Below, piece by piece: positions 9,304-18,454 of a stretch of DNA of 64,000 bases. Made by a program: the position numbers and the translations under genes. The stretch lies in the NCBI GenBank assembly GCA_963665215.2, contig CAXXWW010000017.1, positions 753,910 through 817,909 of the forward strand. Reading direction: 5' to 3'. The notes under the pieces are model-generated. The model did not search any database. It was not told the DNA's origin and saw nothing but the letters and a program-made list of their open reading frames with translations. The DNA comes from G963665215 sp963665215 (GTDB lineage Bacteria; Chloroflexota; Dehalococcoidia; Lucifugimonadales; CAUZJF01). Every line of letters begins with the position of its first letter. The first letter of the stretch is position 1.

Positions 9304-9503
9304 TTAAGCGACGAACCTTGCACCCCGGTTTTGCCATCTGGTCGTGACCAGAGAACCGCAATGATAAACCCACACTTTATGGTGCGGTCTGCCACGAAAC
9401 ACCCTGTCGTGAGTCTCACGCCAGATGATCCCGCGGAGTAGATATGGCCTCTTGACGTTCCTGGGCGAGAGCCGCTGATTGCGGCTCAATCTCTCCTGGA
9501 CGA
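9304..9503 (-). pseudogene. Serine recombinase remnant, zinc-ribbon region (3' part)
   Basis: On the minus strand the frame reads VQERLSRNQRLSPRNVKR, then PYLLRGI and VWVYHC, matching the recombinase zinc beta-ribbon domain of large serine recombinases (RNR.LSPRN.KR.YLL.GL..C...YY.C). The normal first CxxC is lost. The gene was split when MITE copy B inserted at 9504; its 5' side continues at 11022-11110. Only a fragment is left and it is non-functional. Confidence 0.6.
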
Positions 9504-9530
9504 GGCTTTGCACCAAAAGGCGGAATGCGG

Positions 9531-10898
9531 GAGGTATCTTCAAAAAGTGTGTAAACAGTCAGGCGGTGTACCCTCTCTCTGAACAACACGGGCTCGAGGC
9601 CCAAGAGAGGAGATAGACCGCCCATGAGGAAGGAAAGCACTGAGAGTAGGTCGGAGTCAAGGCCGGAGTGGGAGCAGTTGGAGGATTGGGTGCGAAGCCA
9701 GGTCCAGAGGCTGATCCAGGAGTTGCTGGAGGAGGAGGTGACGGCGTTTCTGGGAAGGGCGAAGTCGGCGCTCAGATCCGACTCGGACTCAGATACCGGC
9801 TATCGGAACGGATACGGCAGAGCCCGGAGGCTTACGCTGAGTTCGGGAACGATACAGCTGAGGCGGCCGCGAGTCCGCGATACCGAGGAGCAGTTCGAGA
9901 GCCGGCTGCTGCCGCTGTTCGTCAACAGGACCAGGAAGGTTGCTGAGTTGATCCCCGAGCTGTACCTGCACGGTCTATCCGAAGGCGACTTCGATCTGGC
10001 TTTGCGGGGGCTGCTGGGAGAGGACGCACCGGTATCGGCGAGCACGGTGGCCCGGTTGAAGGATAAGTGGAACGATGAGCTTGCCCAATGGCGCAGCCGG
10101 CCCCTCGATGACCTGGAAGTGGTCTACATGTGGGTGGATGGAGTCTACGTCAAGGCTGGTCTTGAGAAGGAGAAGGCGGCGGTACTGGTGGTGATGGCGG
10201 CCCTGAGCGACGGGAGCAAGGTGGTGGTGAGCGCTGTTCCCGGATACAGGGAGTCCACAGAGAACTGGTCCGAGGTGCTCAGGGACATCAAGCGCCGGGG
10301 CTTGAGCTGCCCGAGGCTGGTGGTTGGAGACGGACACCTGGGCATCTGGGGAGCTCTGCGCAACGTCTATCCGCAGGCGGCAGAGCAACGCTGCTGGAAC
10401 CACAAGATCGTAAACGTGCTCGCCAAGCTTCCAAAGCGACGACAGGACCAGGCCAAGCTCATGCTGCGTACTATCCCCTACGCGCCGACCCGGACAGAGG
10501 CTGAGCGGCTCAGGACGGTGTTCACCAGGTGGTGCGGCGACCATTCCTACGAGGCGGCCTCAGAGGCCTTGGAGCGGGACTGGGACCGCATGGTCACCTT
10601 CTATGACTTCCCAAAGGAGCACTGGGGGCACCTTCGCACGACGAACCCGGTAGAATCACCCTTCGCGGCCCTCAGGCTTCGGACCGATGCCGCCAAGCGC
10701 TACAAGAGGGTCGATCGGGCGATAGCGGTGATCTGGAAAATGTTGATGGTCGCCGAACAGCGCTTCAGGCGTCTGAAGGCCCCTGAGTTGATCGAAGACG
10801 TCTATCTCGGTGCACAGTATGCGGATGGAATCGCCATTGAATCAACGGCTGAGAAGGTCGCCGCCTGATGTCGTTTACACACCTATTGACGTAACCTC
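9531..10898 (+). mobile_element. IS256-family insertion sequence, copy 1 (1368 bp)
   Basis: The left end starts GAGGTATCTTCAAAAAGTGT and the right end complements to GAGGTTACGTCAATAGGTGT, imperfect inverted repeats sharing GAGGT, TCAA and GTGTGTAAAC. A perfect 8-bp target duplication GAATGCGG lies at 9523-9530 and 10899-10906. It carries one transposase gene. Copies of the same 1368-bp length are at 54970, 56559 (split) and 57087. Confidence 0.95.
9624..10868 (+). CDS. IS256-family (Mutator-type) transposase
   Basis: The 414-aa product is full length for the family. The catalytic DDE residues lie in MWVDGVYV, VVGDGHLGIW and TNPVESPF. A Mutator-family helical insertion contains CWNHK between the second Asp and the Glu. 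The N-terminal part holds the DNA-binding region (ETGYRNGYG-like: DTGYRNGYGRARR). It acts in trans or cis on the shared terminal repeats and is intact in this copy. Confidence 0.95.
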   Translation: MRKESTESRSESRPEWEQLEDWVRSQVQRLIQELLEEEVTAFLGRAKSALRSDSDSDTGYRNGYGRARRLTLSSGTIQLRRPRVRDTEEQFESRLLPLFVNRTRKVAELIPELYLHGLSEGDFDLALRGLLGEDAPVSASTVARLKDKWNDELAQWRSRPLDDLEVVYMWVDGVYVKAGLEKEKAAVLVVMAALSDGSKVVVSAVPGYRESTENWSEVLRDIKRRGLSCPRLVVGDGHLGIWGALRNVYPQAAEQRCWNHKIVNVLAKLPKRRQDQAKLMLRTIPYAPTRTEAERLRTVFTRWCGDHSYEAASEALERDWDRMVTFYDFPKEHWGHLRTTNPVESPFAALRLRTDAAKRYKRVDRAIAVIWKMLMVAEQRFRRLKAPELIEDVYLGAQYADGIAIESTAEKVAA

Positions 10899-11021
10899 GA
10901 ATGCGGAGGCGTGGTTCGACAGGCTCACCACGAACGGAGCTATAAACCAACCGTTCGCCCTGAGCTTGTCGAAGGGCAATTCACACGACCGCGCCACTTC
11001 TTGTGCAAAGCCCCTGGACGA

Positions 11022-11110
11022 GTTCTCCGATTGCATGTTGACCTCCATCCGGGGGCGCGACAGTCCGATAGGCCCTGGTGCACGATCAGGAGACGTATTA
11101 GGGAATAGGC
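11022..11110 (-). pseudogene. Serine recombinase remnant (5' continuation beyond the MITE)
   Basis: After removing MITE B and one target duplication, the minus strand reads PPDGGQHAIGELVQERLSRN across the junction, continuous with the recombinase zinc-ribbon remnant at 9304-9503. A neighbouring frame shows CRAPGW, like the RPPEW motif upstream of this point in serine recombinases, so at least one frameshift is present. Sequence further 5' is not recognisable. Confidence 0.4.
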
Positions 11111-11134
11111 TGCCGACGCCTTATGCCGGCCCGG

Positions 11135-11163
11135 GTAGGGGCAGGTTTCAAACCTGCCCCTAC
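11135..11163. repeat. Extragenic palindrome (GTAGGGGCAGGTTT arm)
   Basis: A 29-base near-perfect palindrome with arms GTAGGGGCAGGTTT and AAACCTGCCCCTAC. A second copy of the same sequence is at 16654-16676. Such dispersed palindromes act as REP-type elements; their role here is unknown. The gene-free stretch from 10899 to 11271 otherwise holds only the MITE end and recombinase remnant. Confidence 0.65.
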
Positions 11164-11271
11164 GGTTTCGTCGTGGGTGCTTGCCTGGCGTCGCACTAGG
11201 CTCTACAGAGGCCGTGGGGGGGCCATGGTCGTCGCGCCCACTCCCTGAATTAGCGTGCACAGTTGCATTAG

Positions 11272-12360
11272 CTACGGCTCTAGGTCTTTGACGGCGGGCA
11301 TGACCTCGGTCGCTAGTAGTTCCATGGACCGGTGGAACTGCCTGTTCTTGTTTCCCCAGTCGTCGGTCTGGACCAGGAGGGTGCCGAAGCCGCCGGTCTG
11401 CTGGTACAGGTCCCTGATCTCGCGGATGCAGTGGTCAGGGTCTCCTACGATCCAGAAGTTGTCGAGCATGTACTTCGGGGTCACATCTTCGTCGGGAGTG
11501 TCAGGGTCTAGCTTGAAGGTGCCGAGTCCGCGCGGGCCGTTGCCGATGAGCCTGGTCCAGTACTCGGAGAAGTCGCGGCCCATGGCGCCGGCCAGCGCCT
11601 CCTCCCTGGCGATCTCGGTCGTCTCGGCGACGTACACCTGCTTCCCCAGACGCCAGTCGGCCCTGGACGGAGTCCGGCCGGCGCGTTTGGCTCCCGCCTC
11701 GATCGACTCCCAGTTGAATTTCAATTGTGAGGCGTGAACGAGGCTTGCGCTGAGCGGCAGCCATCCACGCTCGCCCGCCAGCTCCAGGGTCGACGAGCGA
11801 ACGCTACCACCGGCCACTGCAATCGGCGGATGCGGCATCTGATAAGGCCGCATGTGGAAGGCGGTCTCCATCTCAGGCCTGTCCTGCGGCTTGCCCATGC
11901 TGTAGAACTGCCCCTGGTAGTCCAGGGGCCCCTCCTCCCATAGCCGCAGGATCAGGTCGATGCCCTCGGTCATGCGGGCGAGCCTGGCCTCTGGCTCGCC
12001 GTCGATGCCGAGCATTTCGGCGTCGCTGGACGACCCGCCTGAGCCGATTCCGAACATGAACCGTCCCTTGGCCAGGTGGTCGAGCATCGCTATCCGGTGA
12101 GCCACCTGGATGGGGTCGTGGAAGTGCAGAAGGACCACGCCTGTCCCGAATACAATCTGCTCGGTCTCGCCCAATGCCCGCGCGATGAACAGCTCCGGCG
12201 CGGGCATGTTCTCCCAGGGCAGCTGCAGGTGCTCGCCGATCCAGATCTCACTGAAGCCGAGCCGATCCGCCCGGCGGACCAACTCCAGGTCTTCTTCGTA
12301 GGTCTCCGCAGGGGGTCTCCCGGGCGGATGCAACGGCATCATGAACAGGCCCAGCTTCAT
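11272..12360 (-). CDS. LLM-class flavin-dependent oxidoreductase
   Basis: A 362-aa luciferase-like monooxygenase. It starts MKLGLFMMPLHPPGR and contains FSEIWIGEHLQLPWE and GRFMFGIGSGGSSSDAEM, the usual beta-strand and flavin-phosphate-binding segments. The C-terminal half has the family insertion and a WIVGDPDHCIREIRDLY region. ATG 12360 has GGAG upstream (GAAGGAGATAGAA). The substrate is unknown. It is distinct from the paralogue at 5424 and appears transcribed alone. Confidence 0.92.
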   Translation of the reverse strand: MKLGLFMMPLHPPGRPPAETYEEDLELVRRADRLGFSEIWIGEHLQLPWENMPAPELFIARALGETEQIVFGTGVVLLHFHDPIQVAHRIAMLDHLAKGRFMFGIGSGGSSSDAEMLGIDGEPEARLARMTEGIDLILRLWEEGPLDYQGQFYSMGKPQDRPEMETAFHMRPYQMPHPPIAVAGGSVRSSTLELAGERGWLPLSASLVHASQLKFNWESIEAGAKRAGRTPSRADWRLGKQVYVAETTEIAREEALAGAMGRDFSEYWTRLIGNGPRGLGTFKLDPDTPDEDVTPKYMLDNFWIVGDPDHCIREIRDLYQQTGGFGTLLVQTDDWGNKNRQFHRSMELLATEVMPAVKDLEP

Positions 12361-12377
12361 TTCTATCTCCTTCTATC

Positions 12378-12590
12378 ATTGGCGAAGTTCGCGGATGTGC
12401 GGGCCGCCGTGCGTGGACGAGGCTCGACGACCGTAAGCCTCTGGTTGACGTCCACGTCGGACAGGATCTGCACCACCCCGCTGGGCCAGCGGATCGTTAC
12501 GTGGTCCGCCACTTCACGAGGGTGATGGTACTGGCAACTTAGAACGCTGTCAATCGACCCGCCACCCGCAGGAACCGCCCTAATATCGCC
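12378..12590 (-). pseudogene. ASPIC/UnbV C-terminal domain remnant
   Basis: On the minus strand the residues VADHVTIRWPSGVVQ and VNQRLTVVEP match the end of ASPIC/UnbV (CRTAC) domains, which follow FG-GAP repeats in secreted proteins (V.VRWPSG....L..V..NQ.L.V.EP). The preceding PAGGGSI fits the same domain loosely. Everything upstream is lost, replaced by sequence next to the IS1380 element. A fragment only. Confidence 0.55.
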
Positions 12591-12973
12591 CGCATGACAT
12601 CGCAAACAAATGGGGGTGGCTTGACCTTGACCGGCACCGGTGCCGCAAGCGCGGGCCCTTCTCCAGCAGCTGAGGTCAGGGGCAGCATGTGGAATGCTAA
12701 GCCCGAATCCACCGAAGGACACCGATGGACGGCGTGAGGAAAGCGGAAGGGGGGTGAGGGAGCTACAGGGGAAATAGCCTGGGTTCCATTTGGGGTAGGG
12801 AGGTCGGCGGACGGTCTTCATCGCCGCACAGGGGCCCCTATGGCCGTCTGCGGGAGCTGCGATGCGCGGGATGGCGAGAGAATACGCAGCAGGGAACTCT
12901 CTCGGACCGGGCTGGCACGAGTCTGCGGGGATCTTCGGTTGTCCGGTGGGTGGGTCGGTCGCCGACGGTGCCG
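12591..12973. other. Gene-free stretch before IS1380
   Basis: No gene is recognised. Bases 12698-12719 carry TAAGCCCGAATCCACCGAAG, and its reverse complement (one mismatch) lies at 14403-14424 on the other side of the IS1380 transposase, so the pair brackets the element. The element's own left terminal repeat could not be located by eye. Confidence 0.5.
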
Positions 12974-14299
12974 TCAGGCCGGGAGTGGAATGGCTCGCAG
13001 CCGGGCCAAGGCGCGGCTGAACTTCTCAGCCCAAGGCCAGCGATCCGGAAGATGCAGGGTCAACCGGCGTGCCGAGCGGGTGAGCCGTCCGGCCAGGGAG
13101 AAGAACCGCCGCCGGAGGGTCTTGGTGGTGGCTATCCGCTCTCCCAGACCGATCCGCGCCGTCCAGCGGGCCAGGTTGTGGGCCATCGTCTGGACGGCCA
13201 GCCAGGCGCCGTTGGCGGCGAAGCGGCCCGAGGGGAGATGGTTCAGCCCGACGCCGTACTTGAGGTCGCGTATGGCATTCTCGATCTCGGCGTGGCGGCG
13301 ATGGTCAGCCTCCAGTTCGAGCAACTCCCCGTCCCGGTCGGTGATGAAGCCATGATAGCTGTATTTAGCGAAGAGGGCCAGTTGGGAACCGGGCGTCGGC
13401 TTCACCCGCCGGACGATGAGCCGTACCGGCGCGGCGTCCGCCTCGGCCTGGAAGGGGGTGCAGGTGGTCTCGGCCACATCGGCGGCGCCGTCCATCCAGT
13501 AAGGAATCGGCGTCCAGGCATCTTCGGGTATCGCCTCGATGAGATTGTGCAGGCTTTTGTGCTGGCGGATGGTGATGGAGAAGCGGACATCCATCTTGCG
13601 GCAGACGGATACCACGCCATGAGTGTAGAACCCGCTGTCGGCCCGTAGCGTGAGTCGTCCGTTGGCCCCGGCGTAGCGCACCCGTCCCACCGTCTCCCGC
13701 AGGAAGTGGGCGGCGCCGCGGGCGGTGTTGGCCCGGCCCTCGCGCAGCCGGGACATCAGCACGTCTCCGGTGCCGGCGGCGATGGCCAGCAGCGGGTGGT
13801 AGCCCCGCTTGCCGGTATAGCCGTGGTGGCGCGCTCCCTCCTTGGCCAGTCCGTAGGTCTCGCAGATGGTGGAGTCCAGGTCAATGGTCAGGGGCCCGTC
13901 GCCGGGTCCCGCCCCGGCCTGCCAAGCCCGGGCCAGCAACTCGCGGCTCACCCGGTCGAGTTGACGGACGTGGCCCCACCGGAAGCTGCGCAGGAAGGTG
14001 CCCAGGGTGGATGGCGCCTTGACCGTGCCGCCCAGGGTGCAGGCCGTCCCCCCGGTGCGCAACACATCGGCGTCGTCAATGCAGTCGCCCCCAGCCAGCG
14101 CAGACGCCACCAGCGTCATCATCTTGTCGCTCGTGTTCGCCCGCCCCGGGGCATCGCCCAGGTCGAGGCGCTGCCGGACGAGTTCGGGCAGGCCGAGGTG
14201 CCGCGCCAGGGTGGCCGGAAGGAGCAGCCCGGCATTGGCCACCAAGCGGCGGTCGTCGAAGGTGATTTGGATCCGGTCGGGGTGGTTGCGTGGCAGCAT
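12974..14299 (-). CDS. IS1380-family transposase
   Basis: The 441-aa product is full length. It shows the IS1380 DDE core: LTIDLDSTICETYG (first Asp), LTLRADSGFYTHGV (second Asp), and DHRRHAEIENAIRDLKYG, where the catalytic Glu lies. A VQTMAHNLARW segment follows. GYTGKRGYHPLLAI is also typical. ATG 14299 begins the frame. The surrounding element probably reaches about 14360 on the right, but ends and target duplication are not resolved. Confidence 0.93.
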   Translation of the reverse strand: MLPRNHPDRIQITFDDRRLVANAGLLLPATLARHLGLPELVRQRLDLGDAPGRANTSDKMMTLVASALAGGDCIDDADVLRTGGTACTLGGTVKAPSTLGTFLRSFRWGHVRQLDRVSRELLARAWQAGAGPGDGPLTIDLDSTICETYGLAKEGARHHGYTGKRGYHPLLAIAAGTGDVLMSRLREGRANTARGAAHFLRETVGRVRYAGANGRLTLRADSGFYTHGVVSVCRKMDVRFSITIRQHKSLHNLIEAIPEDAWTPIPYWMDGAADVAETTCTPFQAEADAAPVRLIVRRVKPTPGSQLALFAKYSYHGFITDRDGELLELEADHRRHAEIENAIRDLKYGVGLNHLPSGRFAANGAWLAVQTMAHNLARWTARIGLGERIATTKTLRRRFFSLAGRLTRSARRLTLHLPDRWPWAEKFSRALARLRAIPLPA

Positions 14300-14420
14300 C
14301 TACTGGGTGCTCCTTTTCCGGGACTGTTTTTTTGCTACAAAACCATTATCCCAGAAGCACAGGAGCACCTTCTTGCCGCCTCAGGACGCTAACCCGACGC
14401 CCTCCTTCGGTGGATTCGGG

Positions 14421-14630
14421 TTTAAGGAGGGATTCTGGCGCTCTGACAACCCCGAAGGAGTCCGTGGGATGGTGGGAGCATATCATCGGACATTGAGCAC
14501 CTATGTCAACGGGCTAGTGAACGCCGGGCTGATAATCGAGTGGCTGATCGAACCTCAAGGAGCCAAACAATCGACACCTGACAGAAGCAAAGTTCCGGCC
14601 TTTCTTATGGTCCGGTGCAGGGAGGCGTGA
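14421..14630 (+). pseudogene. 3' remnant of a SAM-dependent methyltransferase
   Basis: The frame reads FKEGFWRSDNPEGVRGMVGA, then YHRTLSTYVNGLVNAGL and VPAFLMVRCREA. This is the conserved end of a class I methyltransferase subfamily (EGFWRSDN.EGVRG.VGAYHRTLSTY.NAL..AG, then VP.FL..RCRK). The Rossmann part that binds SAM is absent, cut off by the IS1380/palindrome region upstream. It ends at TGA 14628-14630. Confidence 0.6.
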
Positions 14631-14678
14631 CTGGGAGAGGCGGTGAATACTGCGGGCGGCTGTTGCCGGGATTCCCCC

Positions 14679-16628
14679 TCATCCTAGCCTTCTCCCGCCG
14701 GGGGGAGAAGGTAGAGAAGGGGCGTGACTTCTCATACTCCAGGTTGCTGTAGGCAAACAGCATGGATGAAAATGGCAGTAACCTGGGCGATCGGCGAACC
14801 ACTGTGTTGTGCGCCGGTGCTGGTCGAGCTTGTGGTTCCGCTCCACGAAGCCGTGGTGCTCCCTGGGGTAGACCACCAGCTCGGTCTCCACGCCAAGGTC
14901 CTTCAGGGCCCTGTAGAACAGGTAGGACTGCTCCACGGGCACGTCCCCGTCCTGCTCCCCGTGTAGAATGAGGGTGGGCGTCCTCGCACGCTTCACGAAG
15001 GTGATGGGCGAGAACCTCCGGTACGTGCCGTCCGGGTCCCAGGGATCGGCGTCGCCGTAGTGTATGGCGTCCCAGTCGCAGAGATATGACCTGCCGTGGA
15101 AGCTGCGCCAGTCCGAGACGCCCGCCTGCATCACCGCCGCCTTGAAGCGCTCGGTCTGCGTGACGGCCCACGCCGTCATGAACCCACCATAGCTCCCGCC
15201 GCCGATGCCCAGCCGCTCAGGGTCGGCGATGCCCTCGGCGACGCAGTGATCGATCCCGGCCTGGATGTCCTCCCAGTCCTTCCCGCCCATGTCGCCGATA
15301 TTGCTCTCGGCGAACTCGAGGCCCCAGCCGGTGCTGCCCCTCGGGTTTGGGAGGAACACGGCGATGCCCCGGGCCGCCAGAAGCTGAAACCCGCGGCCTG
15401 CCGCGTGATACTGGTACTTGTGAGCACCAGTCGGGCCGCCGTGCACAATCGTGACCATGGGATAGGGCCCGCCGCCGGACCCCACCGGCCGGATGACAAG
15501 CCCCTGCATCTCCCAACCGTCCGCGCCCTTCCAGTGGATGGCGTCGGTGTCGCCTATGGCGAGGTCAGCCGCCTGAGTGTGCAGCCGGGTGAGCCGCTCC
15601 CACTCCACGCCCCCCGGTCCACGCCGCGCCAGCCACACGTCCGGCGGCTCCGTCGGGCTTTCCCTGACGACGGCCACGTTTCCATGCCCGTCGGTGCTGA
15701 ATATCGAGCTGCCCTCCCAGAACGACGCATCTCCACGCCATAGGGAGGTCCGGCGGCCGGTGGCCACATCTATCTCCGCCAGCCCAACGCCACCGAGCTC
15801 GTGCGCCGCCGTAAGCAGGCGCCGGCTATCGTCGGACCACTCCAGCGAGACGGCGCTGGCCCGGTGGCCGGAGCTTACCTCCCGCGCCTTGCCCCCCTCG
15901 GCGGGCGCCACGAAGACCGCACCCGGCGTGATGCCGCGGTCGCTCCAGTTGGACGACAGGAAGGCGATCTGCCGGCCATCGGGCGACCACGCCGGCCCTG
16001 CGACCTGCCGCCTGGCGCTATGAATGGTGCGCGCATCGCCTCCGTCCAACGAGAGTGCGGCGAGACGGCAGGTGTACTAGGCCTGCTCGTAGGGCAGGTC
16101 CGAAGCGACAACCGCGAGTACCGCCCCGTCGGGCGACCAGCAGTACTCCCACACCTGCAGGCCGTCGGGTGAGACGCAGCGTGTCTCCCCGGTCTCCACA
16201 ACAACCACGTGAAGGCGAGTATACTTCGGGTCCTTCTCAAACTCGACGTGGTCGTCCTTCTCGTCCTTTCGCTTCTTCTCCTCTTCGGTGTCGGCGTCAA
16301 GCCTGAGGAACGCGATCCGGCCGCCGTCCGGCGACCAGGCAATCGCGTCGAGGCCCCGAGCCGTCGGGGTGTCGCCGTCGTCGCGCGTCAGCCGCACCGC
16401 CTCGCCCCCGGTTCGCGGCAGCAGATATAGCCGGCGCAGCCCGTCCTCCTCCCGGTCCGATAGGAAGGCCAGGGTCTGGCCGTCCGGGGACCAGCGGGGC
16501 ATCGTATCGGAGCGGGGCCCCGTGGTCAGTGGCCTGGGCTCGCCTCCAGCGGTGGGTACAACCCAGATGCCGGACCGGGGGTATTTTGTGTCGACGACGC
16601 TCGATTCGCCCACCACGAACGCGACCAT
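14679..16628 (-). pseudogene. S9-family peptidase (acylaminoacyl-peptidase type) with in-frame TAG
   Basis: A TolB-like propeller lies in the N-terminal half (several WSPDG repeats: MPRWSPDGQTLAF, AIAWSPDGGRIAF, AWSPDGRQIAF). A prolyl-oligopeptidase hydrolase domain follows, with the nucleophile in GIGGGSYGGFMTAW, Asp in ILHGEQDGDVP and His in REHHGFVERNH. The frame is single but interrupted by TAG at 16077-16079 (EQA*YTCRLA). Related enzymes often have Trp here, so TGG to TAG is likely. The N-terminus is also short: ATG 16628 lies inside LSPDGEMVAF and an extragenic palindrome sits directly upstream. The last ~25 residues run into another palindrome and are probably not native. Confidence 0.8.
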
Positions 16629-16653
16629 CTCGCCGTCCGGTGAGAGTTGGTGA

Positions 16654-16676
16654 AGGGCAGGTTTAAAACCTGCCCC
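16654..16676. repeat. Extragenic palindrome, second copy
   Basis: AGGGCAGGTTTAAAACCTGC and flanking bases repeat the palindrome at 11135-11163. It lies 26 bases before the first usable start of the S9 peptidase and seems to replace the true 5' end of that gene. Confidence 0.6.
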
Positions 16677-16958
16677 TACGGTCTGGTCGCGGCGGCGTCA
16701 TATGCTTCCGGACACCCCGACTGTCGAAGCACTGGGGCGAACGCGGCGGGCGCCATTCTATCACGGGCCGGATGTCCCTCAGAATCTTCCATGCCGGTTG
16801 CTGCGGCACCGTGAGGTATGACAATTTCCCGGTAACCTCGGCGCACGGCCGTGCGCCCCTACACAGCGCACTTCGCGTCGATGGCCCGTCAGGTCTTCGA
16901 CACGCTATCCTCACGGGAACGCTGTCTCGACCCAGCTCCCAGGAAGGCTTAACTTCCA

Positions 16959-18425
16959 CTAGGCCGGGTCGAGGCTCGCGCGGCCCTCGTCGACGTAGGT
17001 GGTTTTTCCGGGGCGGGACACGGTGATGCGCTGCCGGTAGACCCCACCCTCCACCAGACGCTCCGCAGCGCTGACCTCGGTCGACCAGACCACCGAGCCG
17101 GGCTCGGGGCCGCCCGCCAGGGCCTCCCGGAGCACACGGCCGTCAATGTCCTCTCCGCCATCAACCCCCAGGATATGGAGGACCGTCGGCGCCAGGTCGA
17201 CGTTGCCCGACGGCGTCGCCAGGGCCAGGCCGGTCTTGAAGCTCGGCCCCCGCGCGATCAGCACGCACCGCTGCTCGTGCCTGCTCATGGAGCCGTGCAT
17301 GCCGAGGCCCGGTCCGGCAGGCAAGGCGCCCGCGGTGCTGTAGATGTGCCCCTGGAAGCCGTGGCGGTTGCTCGTGGAGTCCCAAGCGAAGGACATGGTC
17401 AGGTCCGGGACGCGGGCGCCCTCCAGGCCCACGAGCGCGGCGGGCAGGGTGCCGGGTATGCGGTCCATCGCCTCACTCGCCAACAGGGCGCCGCACCACC
17501 GCTGCCTCATCAGCCTGGCCGCCAGCCGGTCGGCGGTGGCCCGGTCTCGATTATGGACGTAGAATAGCACGGAGCCTCCATTGGGCGCGGCCACGACGCC
17601 ACCCTGCCGGCCGGCCGGCGGAAACCCCTCGTCTCGAAGCCAGGCCGCTACTTCAACGGTGCCTGAGATGGTCGAGTACCCGTGGTCCGACACGACCATC
17701 ACGTCCGTGTCGGCGGCTCGACCGCTCCGCTCGAGCCAGGCGAGGAGGCTGCCGAACTGCCTGTCCACGACGGCCAGAGACCGTTCGGCCAGCTCGGAGC
17801 CGACGCCCGTGGCGTGTTGCGCGCTGTCCAGGTTGCTGCACCAGAGCATCGCCGCCGCCGGACTCCTTTCGCCGAGGACGTACTCTGTCAGTATCCGGAG
17901 CGCGTGGGACAGGCGCTCCTCGTCCTCGGGCCTTTTCTCCGGCCACGGGCCAAACCTGGAGACGAGTTCGTCGTGAAGGCCGTCGGGCAAGCAGAACTCC
18001 GGATGTATAGTGGCGCCGCCCGAGCGACCGGCGTTGGGGTTTTGCAGGAAGGCGTTGCCGTTGGAGCCGACCCCCACCGCGACGAACTCCCTGCCATGGG
18101 CGTCGAGGATGTCGGCCAGGTGGGGCGCCAAGAGGAGCCGCCCGGTCTTCTCCATGACCTCAGTCAGCTCGCGCTTCGAGGCTGGAATCGCGCGGCCGAC
18201 GTCGAAATCGCGGAGCAGCAGGTTGTTGGCCACCAGGCCGTGGCCGCCGGGGTACCGGCCGGTCAGCATGCTGACGACGTTGGTCCGGGTCACCGTTGGA
18301 AACACCGAGTGGTGGTTGTCGAAGGTGACGCCCCCGGCTGCCCACGCCGATAGGTTGGGCATCAGCCCCGGCGTCATCTGGGCCGGCTGCAGCCCATCGA
18401 CTCCGACCAGGAGCACAGACTTCAC
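16959..18425 (-). CDS. Alkaline-phosphatase-superfamily phosphodiesterase/nucleotide pyrophosphatase-like protein
   Basis: The fold is that of type I phosphodiesterases. LLVGVDGLQP gives the first metal-binding Asp. FPTVTRTNVVSMLTGRYPGGHG has the nucleophile Thr position, then LDSAQHATG (Asp/His ligands) and VMVVSDHGYSTISG (Asp-His pair), with a later His-containing SNRHGFQGH. No signal peptide is seen. GTG 18425 is preferred because GGCGGAG is five bases upstream; an earlier GTG at 18461 would overlap the gamma-glutamyltransferase stop. The two genes are adjacent on the same strand and likely co-transcribed. Substrate unknown. Confidence 0.85.
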   Translation of the reverse strand: MKSVLLVGVDGLQPAQMTPGLMPNLSAWAAGGVTFDNHHSVFPTVTRTNVVSMLTGRYPGGHGLVANNLLLRDFDVGRAIPASKRELTEVMEKTGRLLLAPHLADILDAHGREFVAVGVGSNGNAFLQNPNAGRSGGATIHPEFCLPDGLHDELVSRFGPWPEKRPEDEERLSHALRILTEYVLGERSPAAAMLWCSNLDSAQHATGVGSELAERSLAVVDRQFGSLLAWLERSGRAADTDVMVVSDHGYSTISGTVEVAAWLRDEGFPPAGRQGGVVAAPNGGSVLFYVHNRDRATADRLAARLMRQRWCGALLASEAMDRIPGTLPAALVGLEGARVPDLTMSFAWDSTSNRHGFQGHIYSTAGALPAGPGLGMHGSMSRHEQRCVLIARGPSFKTGLALATPSGNVDLAPTVLHILGVDGGEDIDGRVLREALAGGPEPGSVVWSTEVSAAERLVEGGVYRQRITVSRPGKTTYVDEGRASLDPA

Positions 18426-18454
18426 GGCGACTCCGCCGGGCTTAACCGCATCTG

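Larger units (their letters stand above)
9504..11012. repeat. MITE-like element copy B, itself interrupted by IS256
   Basis: The left end GGCTTTGCAC (9504-9513) and right end GTGCAAAGCC (11003-11012) are perfect inverted repeats. A perfect 9-bp target duplication, CCTGGACGA, flanks it at 9495-9503 and 11013-11021. Removing the IS256 copy and its 8-bp duplication leaves 133 bp with no coding capacity, matching both ends of copy A (953-1123). A non-autonomous transposable element is the simplest reading. Confidence 0.75.
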
